A stretch of DNA of 64,000 nt from Celeribacter arenosi. GTDB lineage: Bacteria; Pseudomonadota; Alphaproteobacteria; Rhodobacterales; Rhodobacteraceae. The stretch is from NCBI RefSeq assembly GCF_039539485.1, contig NZ_BAABDF010000007.1, forward strand, positions 186,001-250,000, read 5' to 3'. Shown one piece after another: positions 19,386 through 28,223 of this stretch. The notes below the pieces were generated by a model. That model ran no database searches and was not told the DNA's origin. It saw only the letters and a list, made by a program, of their open reading frames with translations. Within the stretch, counting starts at the first letter, position 1; each line of letters begins with the position of its first letter. Made by a program: the position numbers and the translations under genes.

Positions 19386-20909
19386 ATGACAGGCAAGAAT
19401 ACAAACCGCACAACACATCCCGTCGCCGCTCGCTTATCACGACGCGGTGCGATCGGGCTGCTTTTGGGTGGTGTAGCGCAGGCGGCCTTTGGCGAGCCAG
19501 TGGTGCGCTCCCCCCTGCCTTTGGCGCGCCCCACCGGTTTGGGTCTGCGTGCGATCCCGGATGGCGACCAGATTGTTGACGAAGCGGGGCTGTCTGGCGC
19601 GGTATCCTATGCGTTGGCCGATGTGGCAACGGGCGCAGTTCTAGAAATGCATGATCCGCTGCGCCAGTTGCCGCCCGCCTCCGTGGCAAAGGCGATGACG
19701 GCGCTCTATGCGTTAGAAACGCTGGGGCCGGAGTATCGATTTAGCACGCGAGTTTTGGCGACCGGACCGGTCGTGGAGGGCGTCGTGCAAGGGGATGTGA
19801 TCCTCGCAGGCGGCGGTGATCCCACGTTGGACACCGATATGTTGGCAGGTCTCGCCAAGTCAGTGGTGGATGCGGGCGTGCACGGTGTAACGGGGCGGTT
19901 TCTGGTGTGGGACGGAGAATTGCCGCGAATACAGGAAATCGACGCGACCCAGACAGAATACGCGGGATACAACCCCACGATTTCAGGGCTCAATCTCAAT
20001 TACAACCGTGTGCATTTCGAGTGGAAACGGGGTTCGGACGGGTACTCCGTCAAAATGGACGCGCGCGCGCAAGCCCACGCCCCGGATGTGCGCATTGCGC
20101 GGATGGTCATCTCTGATCGTGCGGTGCCGGTGTTTGATCATGAGCCGGGTGAGAGTGTGGACCGGTGGTCAGTCGCACGCGGCGCTTTGGGTAACGGGGG
20201 CGCGCGGTGGTTGCCGGTACGATTGCCCGCACTTTATGCGGGAGAGGTTTTCGTCGCCTTGTGCGGTGCACAAAGCCTACGGTTGCCCCGAGCCGAGCGA
20301 GTGTCCGATTTACCGGAAGCCAAGGATCTGGCGCGCCATGACAGCCCGCCTTTGACGCATATGCTGCGCGATATGTTGAAGTACTCAACGAACCTGACAG
20401 CAGAAGTAATTGGCATCGCGGCGAGCCATGCGCGGGGTGGGCGAATTACATCCTTGGAGGCCTCTGCGCGGCGTATGAACGCGTGGGCGCGCGTTCGGCT
20501 CGGGATGCGACATATGTCTTTTGTTGATCATTCCGGCCTTGGCGGCGCGTCAGAAGTGTCTGTCGCGGATATGGTCAAAATGCTGTCCGCGCAGGGTGTC
20601 GAGGCGCAGTTGGCCCCGATTCTGAAACCAATTCCGGTTTACGACCTAGATGGCAATGCTCTCGATCCGCCTGTGTCGGTGGTGGCAAAGACCGGAACGC
20701 TCGATTTCGTTTCAACGCTCGCGGGCTACGTGACGGCACCGGGCGGAAAGCGGATGGCGTTCGCGATTTTTGCCGGTGATGAGGCAACGCGCGCCGCGGC
20801 CAAAGCGAATGGCGCAGAGGTGCCGCGCGGCGCGAAGACTTATAATACCCGTGCCAAACGGATGCAGCAGGCGCTTTTGCGGCGCTGGGGCGCCTATTAC
20901 GCGCTCTGA
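19386..20909 (+). CDS. dacB: D-alanyl-D-alanine carboxypeptidase/endopeptidase, PBP4 type
   Basis: A 507-residue penicillin-binding protein of the DacB class that trims peptidoglycan peptides in the periplasm. The N-terminus carries a likely twin-arginine signal (LSRRGAIGLLLGGVAQAAFG). The three active-site motifs are visible: Ser99-x-x-Lys102 (SVAK), the SxN motif in YSTNLTAE, and KTG in VAKTGTLDF. The large insertion between the first two motifs fits PBP4 rather than PBP5. It overlaps the convergent TerB-like gene by 13 bases. A Tat signal for this enzyme is unusual compared with enterobacterial DacB, which uses Sec. Confidence 0.94.
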   Translation: MTGKNTNRTTHPVAARLSRRGAIGLLLGGVAQAAFGEPVVRSPLPLARPTGLGLRAIPDGDQIVDEAGLSGAVSYALADVATGAVLEMHDPLRQLPPASVAKAMTALYALETLGPEYRFSTRVLATGPVVEGVVQGDVILAGGGDPTLDTDMLAGLAKSVVDAGVHGVTGRFLVWDGELPRIQEIDATQTEYAGYNPTISGLNLNYNRVHFEWKRGSDGYSVKMDARAQAHAPDVRIARMVISDRAVPVFDHEPGESVDRWSVARGALGNGGARWLPVRLPALYAGEVFVALCGAQSLRLPRAERVSDLPEAKDLARHDSPPLTHMLRDMLKYSTNLTAEVIGIAASHARGGRITSLEASARRMNAWARVRLGMRHMSFVDHSGLGGASEVSVADMVKMLSAQGVEAQLAPILKPIPVYDLDGNALDPPVSVVAKTGTLDFVSTLAGYVTAPGGKRMAFAIFAGDEATRAAAKANGAEVPRGAKTYNTRAKRMQQALLRRWGAYYAL

Positions 20910-21340
20910 TCTTCGGGGTGGAAGTTCATATAGCGTGCGCGTGCACCCCGTTCGATCGCGGCCGCGTGCAACCGGTCGATTGACAGCTCGTAGCGGATTT
21001 CTTCGAGCAGGCGTAGTTCCGCCTCATAGGTGTGACCATCGGCTGCCGCGACATCGCAGGCCAGAGCATAGGCTGTTTCATGCAGGTAGTCGGGCAGGTT
21101 GTCTCGGATCAGGCCAAATAGTGCGTCCAGACCGTCCTCTTCGCCGAACAGATCGAACACTGTCGAAGATACGGTTTTGATGCGGTCGGGATCGAAATCC
21201 GCGAAAACCGGTAGATGGTTCACGATGTTTTCGATCGTGATAAGCTCGGAAGTGCGGATGTTCTCGTCGGACATTGACACGGCAATCATCACGGCGACGA
21301 GGCAATCCTGCGGCGTGAGGGAATGGGGCATGTCTGTCAT
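20897..21340 (-). CDS. TerB-like family protein
   Basis: A 147-residue all-helical protein that looks like the TerB/DjlA N-terminal family. It shows the repeated acidic helix signature, with AVMIAVSMSDENIRTSELI early and ACDVAAADGHTYEAELRLLE later; each half carries a D-x-x-x/E-x-x pair that could bind a metal. It is cytoplasmic. Although the family name refers to tellurite resistance, no ter genes are here and the role is unknown. The ATG at 21340 is preferred over one 19 codons upstream, which would add a cysteine-containing unrelated tail. Confidence 0.85.
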   Translation of the reverse strand: MTDMPHSLTPQDCLVAVMIAVSMSDENIRTSELITIENIVNHLPVFADFDPDRIKTVSSTVFDLFGEEDGLDALFGLIRDNLPDYLHETAYALACDVAAADGHTYEAELRLLEEIRYELSIDRLHAAAIERGARARYMNFHPEDQSA

Positions 21341-21660
21341 TTTGTTTTCACTTTTTTTACCACACCTGAAGATATGCCTCCATACCGCTACCGGCAAGGG
21401 TGGTGGTCATGGGTGAGGAGAATTTTCGAATTTAGGTTGTGGTCTGCATCAAATTAGCCAGACACCATCGCGACAAAGGCTCCTCGGCAAACTGCGATGT
21501 TGAAGTGCACTTCGAAAGGCAGCGCACAGGTTTGGAAGGCTTGCAGGAAATTGGGGCAACTGCGTCATGAATGTATGGAAATTCTTGACCATGCGGCCAG
21601 CCCGCAATAGGAACCGGACTTTGCGGGAACCCTTCCGCGATGGATCAAGGAACGCCTCAG
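21341..21660. other. Intergenic region upstream of lysK
   Basis: No gene seen. The TerB-like gene reads left and lysK right, so both promoters should be here. A possible lysK promoter is TTGACC (21585-21590) with a 17-base spacer and TAGGAA (21608-21613); the -10 is poor. Confidence 0.4.
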
Positions 21661-23304
21661 ATGAGTGACCTGCGCGACGCCGGAATGACCACGAAAGCCT
21701 GGCCTTTTGAAGAAGCGCGGGCGGTGCTCAAACGGTATGAGGCGTCCAAGACCAAGAAGGGCTATGTGCTCTTTGAAACCGGCTATGGTCCCTCGGGTCT
21801 GCCCCACATCGGGACTTTTGGCGAAGTCCTGCGCACGACAATGATCCGGCGCGCCTTTTCGGTGATCTCGGATATTCCGACGCGGCTGATTTGTTTTTCC
21901 GATGACATGGACGGGATGCGCAAAGTTCCGGGTAATGTGCCCAACCAGGAAATGCTGCGCGAAAACACACAAAAGCCACTGACCTCGGTGCCCGATCCGT
22001 TTGAAGAGTTCGAAAGCTTCGGTGCGTATAACAATGCCATGTTGCGCCGGTTTCTGGATACCTTCGGGTTTGATTACGAATTCTACTCCGCCACGGATTT
22101 CTACAAATCGGGCCAGTTCGACGAGGTGCTCAAGCGTGCCGTCGACAAGTATGATGACGTCATGAAAGTGATGTTGAAGTCTCTGCGCGATGAGCGTCAG
22201 CAGACATATTCGATCTTCTTGCCTATTCACCCCGAAACGGGGCGGGTTCTCTACGTGCCAATGAAGTCGGTAAACCGTGACGACTACACGATCACTTTCG
22301 ACGACGAAGACGGACGCGAGTGGACGTTGCCCGTGACGGGCGGCAATGTGAAATTGCAGTGGAAACCTGACTTCGGCGCGCGTTGGGCGGCGCTGGATGT
22401 CGATTTCGAGATGTACGGTAAAGACCACAGCACTAACACGCCGATCTATGACCGGATTTGCGAGATCCTCGGCGGTGTGAAACCCGCGCATTTTACCTAT
22501 GAGCTGTTTCTGGATGCAAATGGTCAGAAGATTTCGAAATCGACGGGGAACGGCCTGACCATTGATGAATGGTTGACCTATGCCTCGACCGAGAGCCTGT
22601 CGTATTTCATGTATCAAAAGCCGAAAACGGCAAAGCGGATGCATTTCGATGTGATCCCGCGTGCGATGGACGAGTATCACCAGCAGCTGCGCGCCTACGC
22701 GACGCAGGATGCGGCCCAGCGTGTGAACAATCCGGTGTTCCATATCCACGGAGAGGATGTGCCGGCCTCTGACATGGTCGTGCCGTTTTCGATGCTCCTC
22801 AACCTTGCCTCCGTGGCGGGTGCTGAGGAAAAGGACCAGCTCTGGGGTTATATCCGCCGCTATGCGCCCGATGCGTCGCCTGAGGGCAATCCGCAGTTGG
22901 ACGCCGCCGCAGGCTATGCTGTGCGCTACTACAATGATTTCGTGAAACCCGAGAAGGTGTTTCGCGCACCAACCGAGGCCGAGCGCGCCGCGATGGAAGA
23001 CCTGCGCGCGGCCTTTGGGTCGCCCGAAGTTGCACTCGCACAGATCGCGAAAAAGAACGCCGCTGCGGGCGTCGACGAGGCATTGCCTGTCGCCGATATG
23101 TCGGATGGTGATTTCCTGCAGTCCATCGTTTTTGCAGTCGGCAAGAACCATGGGTTCGAAAACCTGCGTGAATGGTTCAAAGCGCTCTACGAGGTGCTTT
23201 TGGGACAATCGCAAGGGCCACGTTTTGGCTCCTTTGCCGCCCTCTACGGTGCCGAAGAAACCCGTGTGCTTATCGAGCAGGGGTTGAACGGCGAGTTGGG
23301 TTAA
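21661..23304 (+). CDS. lysK: Lysine--tRNA ligase, class I
   Basis: A 547-residue class I lysyl-tRNA synthetase, the archaeal-type enzyme also found in many alphaproteobacteria in place of the class II LysS. It shows the class I signatures: HIGH-like GPSGLPHIGTFGE near the N-terminus and KMSKS-like KISKSTGNG near residue 290. The start MSDLRDAGMTTKAWPFEEA at 21661 is chosen because AAGGA lies nine bases ahead; an ATG at 21640 is possible. Its terminator overlaps the ribosome-binding site of the next gene. Confidence 0.95.
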   Translation: MSDLRDAGMTTKAWPFEEARAVLKRYEASKTKKGYVLFETGYGPSGLPHIGTFGEVLRTTMIRRAFSVISDIPTRLICFSDDMDGMRKVPGNVPNQEMLRENTQKPLTSVPDPFEEFESFGAYNNAMLRRFLDTFGFDYEFYSATDFYKSGQFDEVLKRAVDKYDDVMKVMLKSLRDERQQTYSIFLPIHPETGRVLYVPMKSVNRDDYTITFDDEDGREWTLPVTGGNVKLQWKPDFGARWAALDVDFEMYGKDHSTNTPIYDRICEILGGVKPAHFTYELFLDANGQKISKSTGNGLTIDEWLTYASTESLSYFMYQKPKTAKRMHFDVIPRAMDEYHQQLRAYATQDAAQRVNNPVFHIHGEDVPASDMVVPFSMLLNLASVAGAEEKDQLWGYIRRYAPDASPEGNPQLDAAAGYAVRYYNDFVKPEKVFRAPTEAERAAMEDLRAAFGSPEVALAQIAKKNAAAGVDEALPVADMSDGDFLQSIVFAVGKNHGFENLREWFKALYEVLLGQSQGPRFGSFAALYGAEETRVLIEQGLNGELG

Positions 23305-23323
23305 AACCTGACGTCTTGAATTG

Positions 23324-23368
23324 ACCCTCCGGCGGGCTAGCCTTTTGGCAGTCTTTCGGAGGGTTTTT
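23324..23368 (+). terminator. lysK terminator that also carries the next gene's Shine-Dalgarno
   Basis: ACCCTCCG (23324-23331) pairs with CGGAGGGT (23357-23364) and is followed by TTTTT. The GGAGGG of the descending arm lies directly before the ATG at 23370, so the same bases act as terminator stem and ribosome-binding site. Confidence 0.7.
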
Positions 23369-23369
23369 C

Positions 23370-23768
23370 ATGTTTGCACAACGAATTTCAGCCACCCTAT
23401 TTGCGCTGTGCCTGCCGCTATCGGCGATGGCCGATGCGGTGACGGATGTCATTTCCGATCAACTCGGCGCATTTGCCGCGCGCGATGTGGCGCGGGCGTG
23501 GGGCCATGCAAGCCCTATGATCCAAGGCATGTTCGGATCCCCCGAGAATTTCGAGATGATGGTGCGCAATGGCTATAGCGTCATCTGGGACAATCGCGGG
23601 GCGACGTTTTCTGAGCGCATTGAACAGGACGGCCGCCTGCGCCAGACGGTGGTGATCAAAGGCGAAGGCGGTGCGCTGCAGGCATTCGAATACGACATGG
23701 TCGAAACGGACGCGGGGTGGAAGATCAACGGGGTGCGCCCTGTCGAAATGCCGGATTTTGCCGTTTAG
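23370..23768 (+). CDS. Secreted DUF4864 protein
   Basis: A 132-residue protein with a signal peptide (MFAQRISATLFALCLPLSAMA) and a DUF4864 domain. The mature part begins DAVTDVISDQLGAFAARDVA and contains FGSPENFEMMV and WKINGVRPVE, typical of this family of small periplasmic proteins with a cystatin/NTF2-like look. Function is unknown. Translation would start from the ribosome-binding site inside the lysK terminator hairpin. Confidence 0.9.
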   Translation: MFAQRISATLFALCLPLSAMADAVTDVISDQLGAFAARDVARAWGHASPMIQGMFGSPENFEMMVRNGYSVIWDNRGATFSERIEQDGRLRQTVVIKGEGGALQAFEYDMVETDAGWKINGVRPVEMPDFAV

Positions 23769-23940
23769 CGTTGCGTGCATGCGGCTAGGGCGCGCGCAGG
23801 TGTAACCGCGAAGTCAGGGGTGAGAGGGTAAACCGCTTTTCATATCGGGACACACGCGCCTGACCGAACCTACGGCCGGTTAATGACGGGCTGTGAGTTT
23901 GGGGGTCGCGTCTGTCCTTTCCGATGTGAAAGGGGCTTCG

Positions 23941-26232
23941 ATGAACAAGGCGATTACGGACGGGTTGGTGCTTATGCCGCCGGCATTTGCAAACGGGTTG
24001 GGCCAATGGTCCAGCGAAGATGGTACGGTGGGGTCGGCGACCTATGCAGGCGCACCCAACGCCGCAATCGTAGCGGCGGATGCCGATTTCGGCGGGTGTC
24101 TCGAGATCGTCAAGCAGGCCTCGGTCACCAAATTGCGCTACATGGGCGAGACGCCTTTGCTGCCTGGCATGTACCTTCGCATCACAGCGCGCATCAAAGC
24201 GGTATCGGGCAATTTGCCCTCTGTACGCATTGCCGGTTGGGCCGGTGCGAGTGGCCAGACCCATGTATCCGGCTTAGTCGAGACGGGCGAAACTGTCGCG
24301 CTTACCTCCTATGGCGAGGTGGTTGAAGTGTCCGCGATTGTGGGGTCCGGCGCGCGCAGCGGCGTGGACATGCCTTGGGGCCTGTCTTCGATTTACGGCC
24401 ACTTCGGACTCGACCTGACCGGCTCCAATGGGGGCACAGTGCGCATTGATGACATCCGGATCGAGGATGTCTCCGGTTTTTTCCTCGCCGACAGCTCTGG
24501 CGTCATTGATGTTCGCGACTTTGGCGCGGTGGGCGACGGGACCACAGATTGTCTGGCCGCGTTCAATGCCGCAGATGCGGCGGCCAACGGGCGCAAAATC
24601 ATCGTGCCGACCGGGTCCTACAGGATCGCAGGCAATTTGACATTGGTGCATGAACCGGTGTTTCAGGGCACTTTGGTCATGGCTGACGGGGATCGTCTCG
24701 CGTTGCGACGGGGCTTTGATCTCAACAGTTACATCGATGCGTTTGGCGATGAAGAACTGGCGCTGAGAAAGGCGTTTCAGGCGCTTTTGAACTACACGGA
24801 TCACGAAGCGCTTGATCTTTGCGGGCGTCGGATCGAAATCACGTCGCCAATCGACGTAGCCGCCGCTGTTGGCAATCAATCAAGCTTTGAAATCCGGCGA
24901 TTGATCCACAACGGCCAAATCAACGTGCAGGCTTCCAGTGCGTGGGACAGCGACGTAGTGACTTCGGCAGGGGCCTACTCAGTCGCCAATCCGCGCCAAT
25001 TGACCAACGTGGCCAATGTCGCGAACGTGGCCGTCGGTAGCCTCGTGACGGGGCAGGGCGTCGGTCGCGAGGTCTATGTGGAGGCGGTGAACGTCGGGGC
25101 GCAAACCGTGACCCTGTCGCAGCCTCTATTTGCAGCCCCCGGATCGCAGACCTATACGTTCACGCGTTTCAAATATGCGCTCGACTTCTCCGGCTTTTCC
25201 AAACTGTCCCAGATTGAGATCAGCCATGTCGAGTTTTTGTTGAACGGACGTGCATCCGGCATTCTGCTCGCGCCGGCGGGTAACAATTTCTCGGTCAAGA
25301 ACTGCCATTTCAAATCGCCGCTCAACCGTGGGATCACCTCGCATGGGGGAGGGTGCCAGGACCTGCACATCGACAATTGTTCGTTCGTTTCCAATGAACA
25401 AGACGTCCGTGCCGAGAACCGTCAGTCCATCGCTTTCAACGTGAACGGGAATGATACAAAAATCCGCGACAGCCGGTTCCAGCGGTTTGGTCACACCGCC
25501 ATCTGTTTTGGCAACGGTCACCTGTTCACAGGCAACCACTGGTTTCAGGGCGATGGCGATACGGACAGCCCGCGTTTGGCGGGATTGGTGTTCACCTATC
25601 CCAATGTCAAATCCGTCGTGACAGGCAACTATATCGACAACTCGTTTATCGAGATGACGAACGAACATGATGCGCAGCCCGATTTTTCCAACGAATACTC
25701 CTTTGGCGGGCTCACGATTACGGGCAACATTTTCACCGTGAACGATAGTGCGGACTGGTTCAGCTTTATCGTGGTGAAACCCTATGGACCGGGGCACTTT
25801 ATCCAAGGTCTCTCAGTACAAGGGAACACGTTCAAATCGCTCAATGGCTTTATTGAACGAATTGATCGCGTCGACACGACCTATGCTGATCTTGACTATG
25901 GTCGGATGCGAAACGTCGTCTTCGCCGGCAACACTTACAATGGTGTGACCGACAAAAGCTATAACCCCGTTTCGCTCGAGTTTTCGCAAAACACCGAGGC
26001 GACGACATGGGTTCTCGATTTCTCGGAGTACCTGCCGTTCAAAGGCTGGGCGCGGTGTGTGGAAAGCGTGGTGCCTGTCGGGGCGCTGACTTCTGTTGCG
26101 GGGCAAGGTGTCTATGAAACGCCCTATGCCACCTTGGCATATGGTGCGGAATCCAACAGCGCTGCGATCACGTTCAAGACCGCTTGCAAAGGCACAGTGC
26201 AAGTTGTGGCACGGGTCGATCGACCGGTCTAA
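23941..26232 (+). CDS. Right-handed beta-helix protein (GH28/pectate-lyase-like)
   Basis: A 763-residue protein. An N-terminal jelly-roll-like part (about residues 1-190) is followed by the pectate-lyase-3 start signature GVIDVRDFGAVGDGTTDCLAAF and then many short beta-helix rungs rich in Asn and Gly (for example INVQASS, LHIDNCSFVSNE, VVTGNYIDNSFIEM, FAGNTYNG). No signal peptide is seen, so export, if any, uses another route. The fold suggests binding or cleaving polysaccharide, but I cannot name catalytic residues. No phage genes are near, which argues against a tailspike. The ATG at 23941 follows GAAAGGGGC. A strong terminator follows. Confidence 0.85.
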   Translation: MNKAITDGLVLMPPAFANGLGQWSSEDGTVGSATYAGAPNAAIVAADADFGGCLEIVKQASVTKLRYMGETPLLPGMYLRITARIKAVSGNLPSVRIAGWAGASGQTHVSGLVETGETVALTSYGEVVEVSAIVGSGARSGVDMPWGLSSIYGHFGLDLTGSNGGTVRIDDIRIEDVSGFFLADSSGVIDVRDFGAVGDGTTDCLAAFNAADAAANGRKIIVPTGSYRIAGNLTLVHEPVFQGTLVMADGDRLALRRGFDLNSYIDAFGDEELALRKAFQALLNYTDHEALDLCGRRIEITSPIDVAAAVGNQSSFEIRRLIHNGQINVQASSAWDSDVVTSAGAYSVANPRQLTNVANVANVAVGSLVTGQGVGREVYVEAVNVGAQTVTLSQPLFAAPGSQTYTFTRFKYALDFSGFSKLSQIEISHVEFLLNGRASGILLAPAGNNFSVKNCHFKSPLNRGITSHGGGCQDLHIDNCSFVSNEQDVRAENRQSIAFNVNGNDTKIRDSRFQRFGHTAICFGNGHLFTGNHWFQGDGDTDSPRLAGLVFTYPNVKSVVTGNYIDNSFIEMTNEHDAQPDFSNEYSFGGLTITGNIFTVNDSADWFSFIVVKPYGPGHFIQGLSVQGNTFKSLNGFIERIDRVDTTYADLDYGRMRNVVFAGNTYNGVTDKSYNPVSLEFSQNTEATTWVLDFSEYLPFKGWARCVESVVPVGALTSVAGQGVYETPYATLAYGAESNSAAITFKTACKGTVQVVARVDRPV

Positions 26233-26259
26233 GGGCCGCTTACACCAAAGTTCAAAACG

Positions 26260-26287
26260 CCGGCCCCATTTTTGGGGCCGGTTTTTT
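26260..26287 (+). terminator. Intrinsic terminator after the beta-helix gene
   Basis: CCGGCCCC (26260-26267) and GGGGCCGG (26274-26281) form an 8-base GC stem with a short AT loop, followed by TTTTTT. It overlaps the end of the convergent PNPOx-like gene. Confidence 0.9.
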
Positions 26288-26778
26288 CAGGGCAGGTCCG
26301 TTTTGCATAGGCGGAAGGCTTTGCCAAATCCGCCGTTCAAATCGGCACCCAGAGGCGTGAACCGGACAAAGTTGAAATCGCCAAAGTCGATGTAGAGCGC
26401 GGCCTTCGGATGGCGTTCCAGCCAAAGTGCGCGCATCGCGACCCGTTCGCGGGCATCGCGGGGGATGAATGCGGCATCGGCGGCCAATGTCAGTCGAGGG
26501 AAGGCGAGTGGATCGCCCTTGTCAGGGGCTTCCCCAATCAGCAGCGACGCAACTGGGCTCTGTTTCATGAGCGATGCATGCTTCGAGAGATCGGAGACCA
26601 GCGTGAAGTAGCCAAGGTCAGGATCGTGCACAAAGGCGATGCGGGTCACGTGAGGGCGCGCGGCGTCCGCATCCCAAAGACCAAGTGCGGCGATCCGCGC
26701 ACCCGTTAGAATACTGGCGGCGAGTGCGCGTGCCTCGTCGTCAGTCTGACGGATCGGGGATGTCGGTTTGTCGCTCAT
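26287..26778 (-). CDS. PNPOx-fold (HugZ-like) flavin/heme protein
   Basis: A 163-residue protein of the pyridoxamine-phosphate-oxidase-like split-barrel fold. The C-terminal HPKAALYIDFGDFNFVRF and GADLNGGFGKAF segments are typical of the HugZ/HutZ-like branch, some members of which degrade or store heme. The RIAFVHDPDLGYFTLVSDLS strand would bind the cofactor. It is cytoplasmic and monocistronic. Heme use is not shown by the context, so the general family name is safer. Confidence 0.85.
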   Translation of the reverse strand: MSDKPTSPIRQTDDEARALAASILTGARIAALGLWDADAARPHVTRIAFVHDPDLGYFTLVSDLSKHASLMKQSPVASLLIGEAPDKGDPLAFPRLTLAADAAFIPRDARERVAMRALWLERHPKAALYIDFGDFNFVRFTPLGADLNGGFGKAFRLCKTDLP

Positions 26779-26926
26779 GGCCGGATGCTAAGCCCTGCCA
26801 AGCGCACAAGGCAAGCGATCTGCATTTGCATTTGCGTGCTGCAACCTGTCGCGGTTCGAGAGAGTGAACAGTGGCTTCAATTGCGCCAAACCGTGGTAGG
26901 ATGGGGTAAGCAAGGGAGGAGAAACC

Positions 26927-27244
26927 ATGCTCACCATTCAAACTGGCACCGGCCATCAGACAGTGCTCACAACATTTGAAACCACACCTGCTTCGGCTCT
27001 TGACCTGCTTGAGGCATTGCAGGCGGCCTACGCCGAATGCATTTCAAAACAACCCGGCTTCATCGCCGCTGCGCTGCATATGAATGATGCTCAGACGCGG
27101 GTGGCGAATTATTCGCAATGGGAGAGACGGGAAGACTATCAGGCGATGTTACGCAGCGACGAAATGCGCAAACGCAATCGCGAAATCAACCAGATGTGCA
27201 AGACCTTCGAGCCGGTCATGTACGATGTGCAGGGAGTATACTGA
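26927..27244 (+). CDS. Antibiotic biosynthesis monooxygenase (ABM) family protein
   Basis: A 105-residue dimeric alpha/beta barrel protein of the ABM family. The pattern of a first strand (VLTTFETTPASA), a helix (LLEALQAAYAEC), a QPGFIAAALH turn and NYSQWERREDYQAM is typical. Members oxidise aromatic compounds without a cofactor or bind heme; the substrate here is unknown. GGGAGGAG precedes the ATG. The stop overlaps the start of the rhodanese gene (TGATG), so the two are probably translated together. Confidence 0.88.
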   Translation: MLTIQTGTGHQTVLTTFETTPASALDLLEALQAAYAECISKQPGFIAAALHMNDAQTRVANYSQWERREDYQAMLRSDEMRKRNREINQMCKTFEPVMYDVQGVY

Positions 27245-27837
27245 TGCGGTATTTTGGACTGGCGTTTGCGTTGGTGATCGGCGCGGCAGGAGGAGTGATG
27301 GCCGACCCTGTTGGCATCACGAAGGATATGATGAGCGTGACTGTAGAAACAGCTGCGGGTCCTGTTGAGATATCCCGTGTGCAGGACAATGCGGCGGTGA
27401 TCGAAGGCGATTTCGCCCAAATCGCGCGGCCCTGCCCGAATTTCTGTATTCAGCCGATGATCCCCGCCGAGGGTGTGACCCCGATCGGGGAGTTGGAGTT
27501 GCTCGGGTTCCTAGATGATCCCGATGTGGTGGTCATCGACGGTCGCGTGCGCCCCGATTTCGAAGGTGGCTCCATCCCCGGAGCGGTGAACGTGCCCTAT
27601 ACGGAGGCCGCCGACCGCCTCGGCGAATTGGGATGTGAGCCGGACTTTGATGGGTTCATCTGCGACGGGCCGGAGGTTAAATCGGTGGCTCTCTACTGCA
27701 ATGGCCCATGGTGCGGACAGAGCCCGACCGCGGCGCGGCGCATGATCGAGGCGGGGTTTCCGGCGGACAAAATCTACTACTACCGCGCGGGCATGCAGGG
27801 GTGGCGAATGCTGGGGCTGACGGTGACGGGGGACTGA
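27244..27837 (+). CDS. Exported rhodanese-like protein
   Basis: A 197-residue single rhodanese domain behind a signal peptide (about MRYFGLAFALVIGAAGGVMA), so periplasmic. The rhodanese features VVIDGRVRPDFEGGSIPGAVNVPY and the active-site loop YCNGPWCGQSP are seen; the first Cys of the loop is the likely sulfur carrier and a second follows four residues on. An additional CPNFC pair lies near residue 62. It is coupled to the ABM gene. A role in thiol or sulfur chemistry outside the cytoplasm is likely, but the substrate is unknown. Confidence 0.9.
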   Translation: MRYFGLAFALVIGAAGGVMADPVGITKDMMSVTVETAAGPVEISRVQDNAAVIEGDFAQIARPCPNFCIQPMIPAEGVTPIGELELLGFLDDPDVVVIDGRVRPDFEGGSIPGAVNVPYTEAADRLGELGCEPDFDGFICDGPEVKSVALYCNGPWCGQSPTAARRMIEAGFPADKIYYYRAGMQGWRMLGLTVTGD

Positions 27838-27906
27838 TCGAAGTCGCACGCGAAACGCGTGAGAATGCGCGCGTCTTTTCCATCTAGAAGGACATTTGGG
27901 GCGCGA

Positions 27907-28161
27907 TCAGGTGTCCGTGACGGCCCTGATGGTGAGCCAGTCATCAATGAACCCGTTCACCGGGGATGGCTCGGCCGTGTCCATGATCGGCTTACCACCA
28001 AATGCCACAATACCCGTGGTCGTTTTGAGCGGCGCCTGACCCAACCCTACTTCCCCGATCAAGTCGCTTTGGCCACTGGACGTATCGAGGCTCTGAGGAA
28101 ATTCGCCCGAACATGCGGCCAGTGCCTCAAGAACGAGTATCGGTCGCCATTTTATAGACAT
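27907..28161 (-). CDS. Putative small lipoprotein
   Basis: An 84-residue reading frame that starts MSIKWRPILVLEALAACSGE. LAAC-S looks like a lipobox, which would give Cys17 as the lipidated first residue of the mature protein. The rest is polar with no known motif. It lies just downstream of uvrB on the same strand. The hydrophobic segment is short and broken by Glu12, and the ribosome-binding site is weak, so this could be a chance frame. The remaining bases between 27838 and 28223 show nothing else. Confidence 0.45.
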   Translation of the reverse strand: MSIKWRPILVLEALAACSGEFPQSLDTSSGQSDLIGEVGLGQAPLKTTTGIVAFGGKPIMDTAEPSPVNGFIDDWLTIRAVTDT

Positions 28162-28223
28162 TCTTTCGCGATGCGCCCTTGGCCCAACCTCAAACCGAAA
28201 TCGGATTTACAACAACAGTGTCG

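Noticed and set aside
21565..23214. A 549-codon minus-strand frame opposite lysK
   Set aside because: Rich in His and Arg as expected for antisense of a GC-rich gene, and lysK is a certain gene.
23941..26232. Beta-helix protein as a prophage tailspike
   Set aside because: No phage structural, replication or integrase genes within the window.
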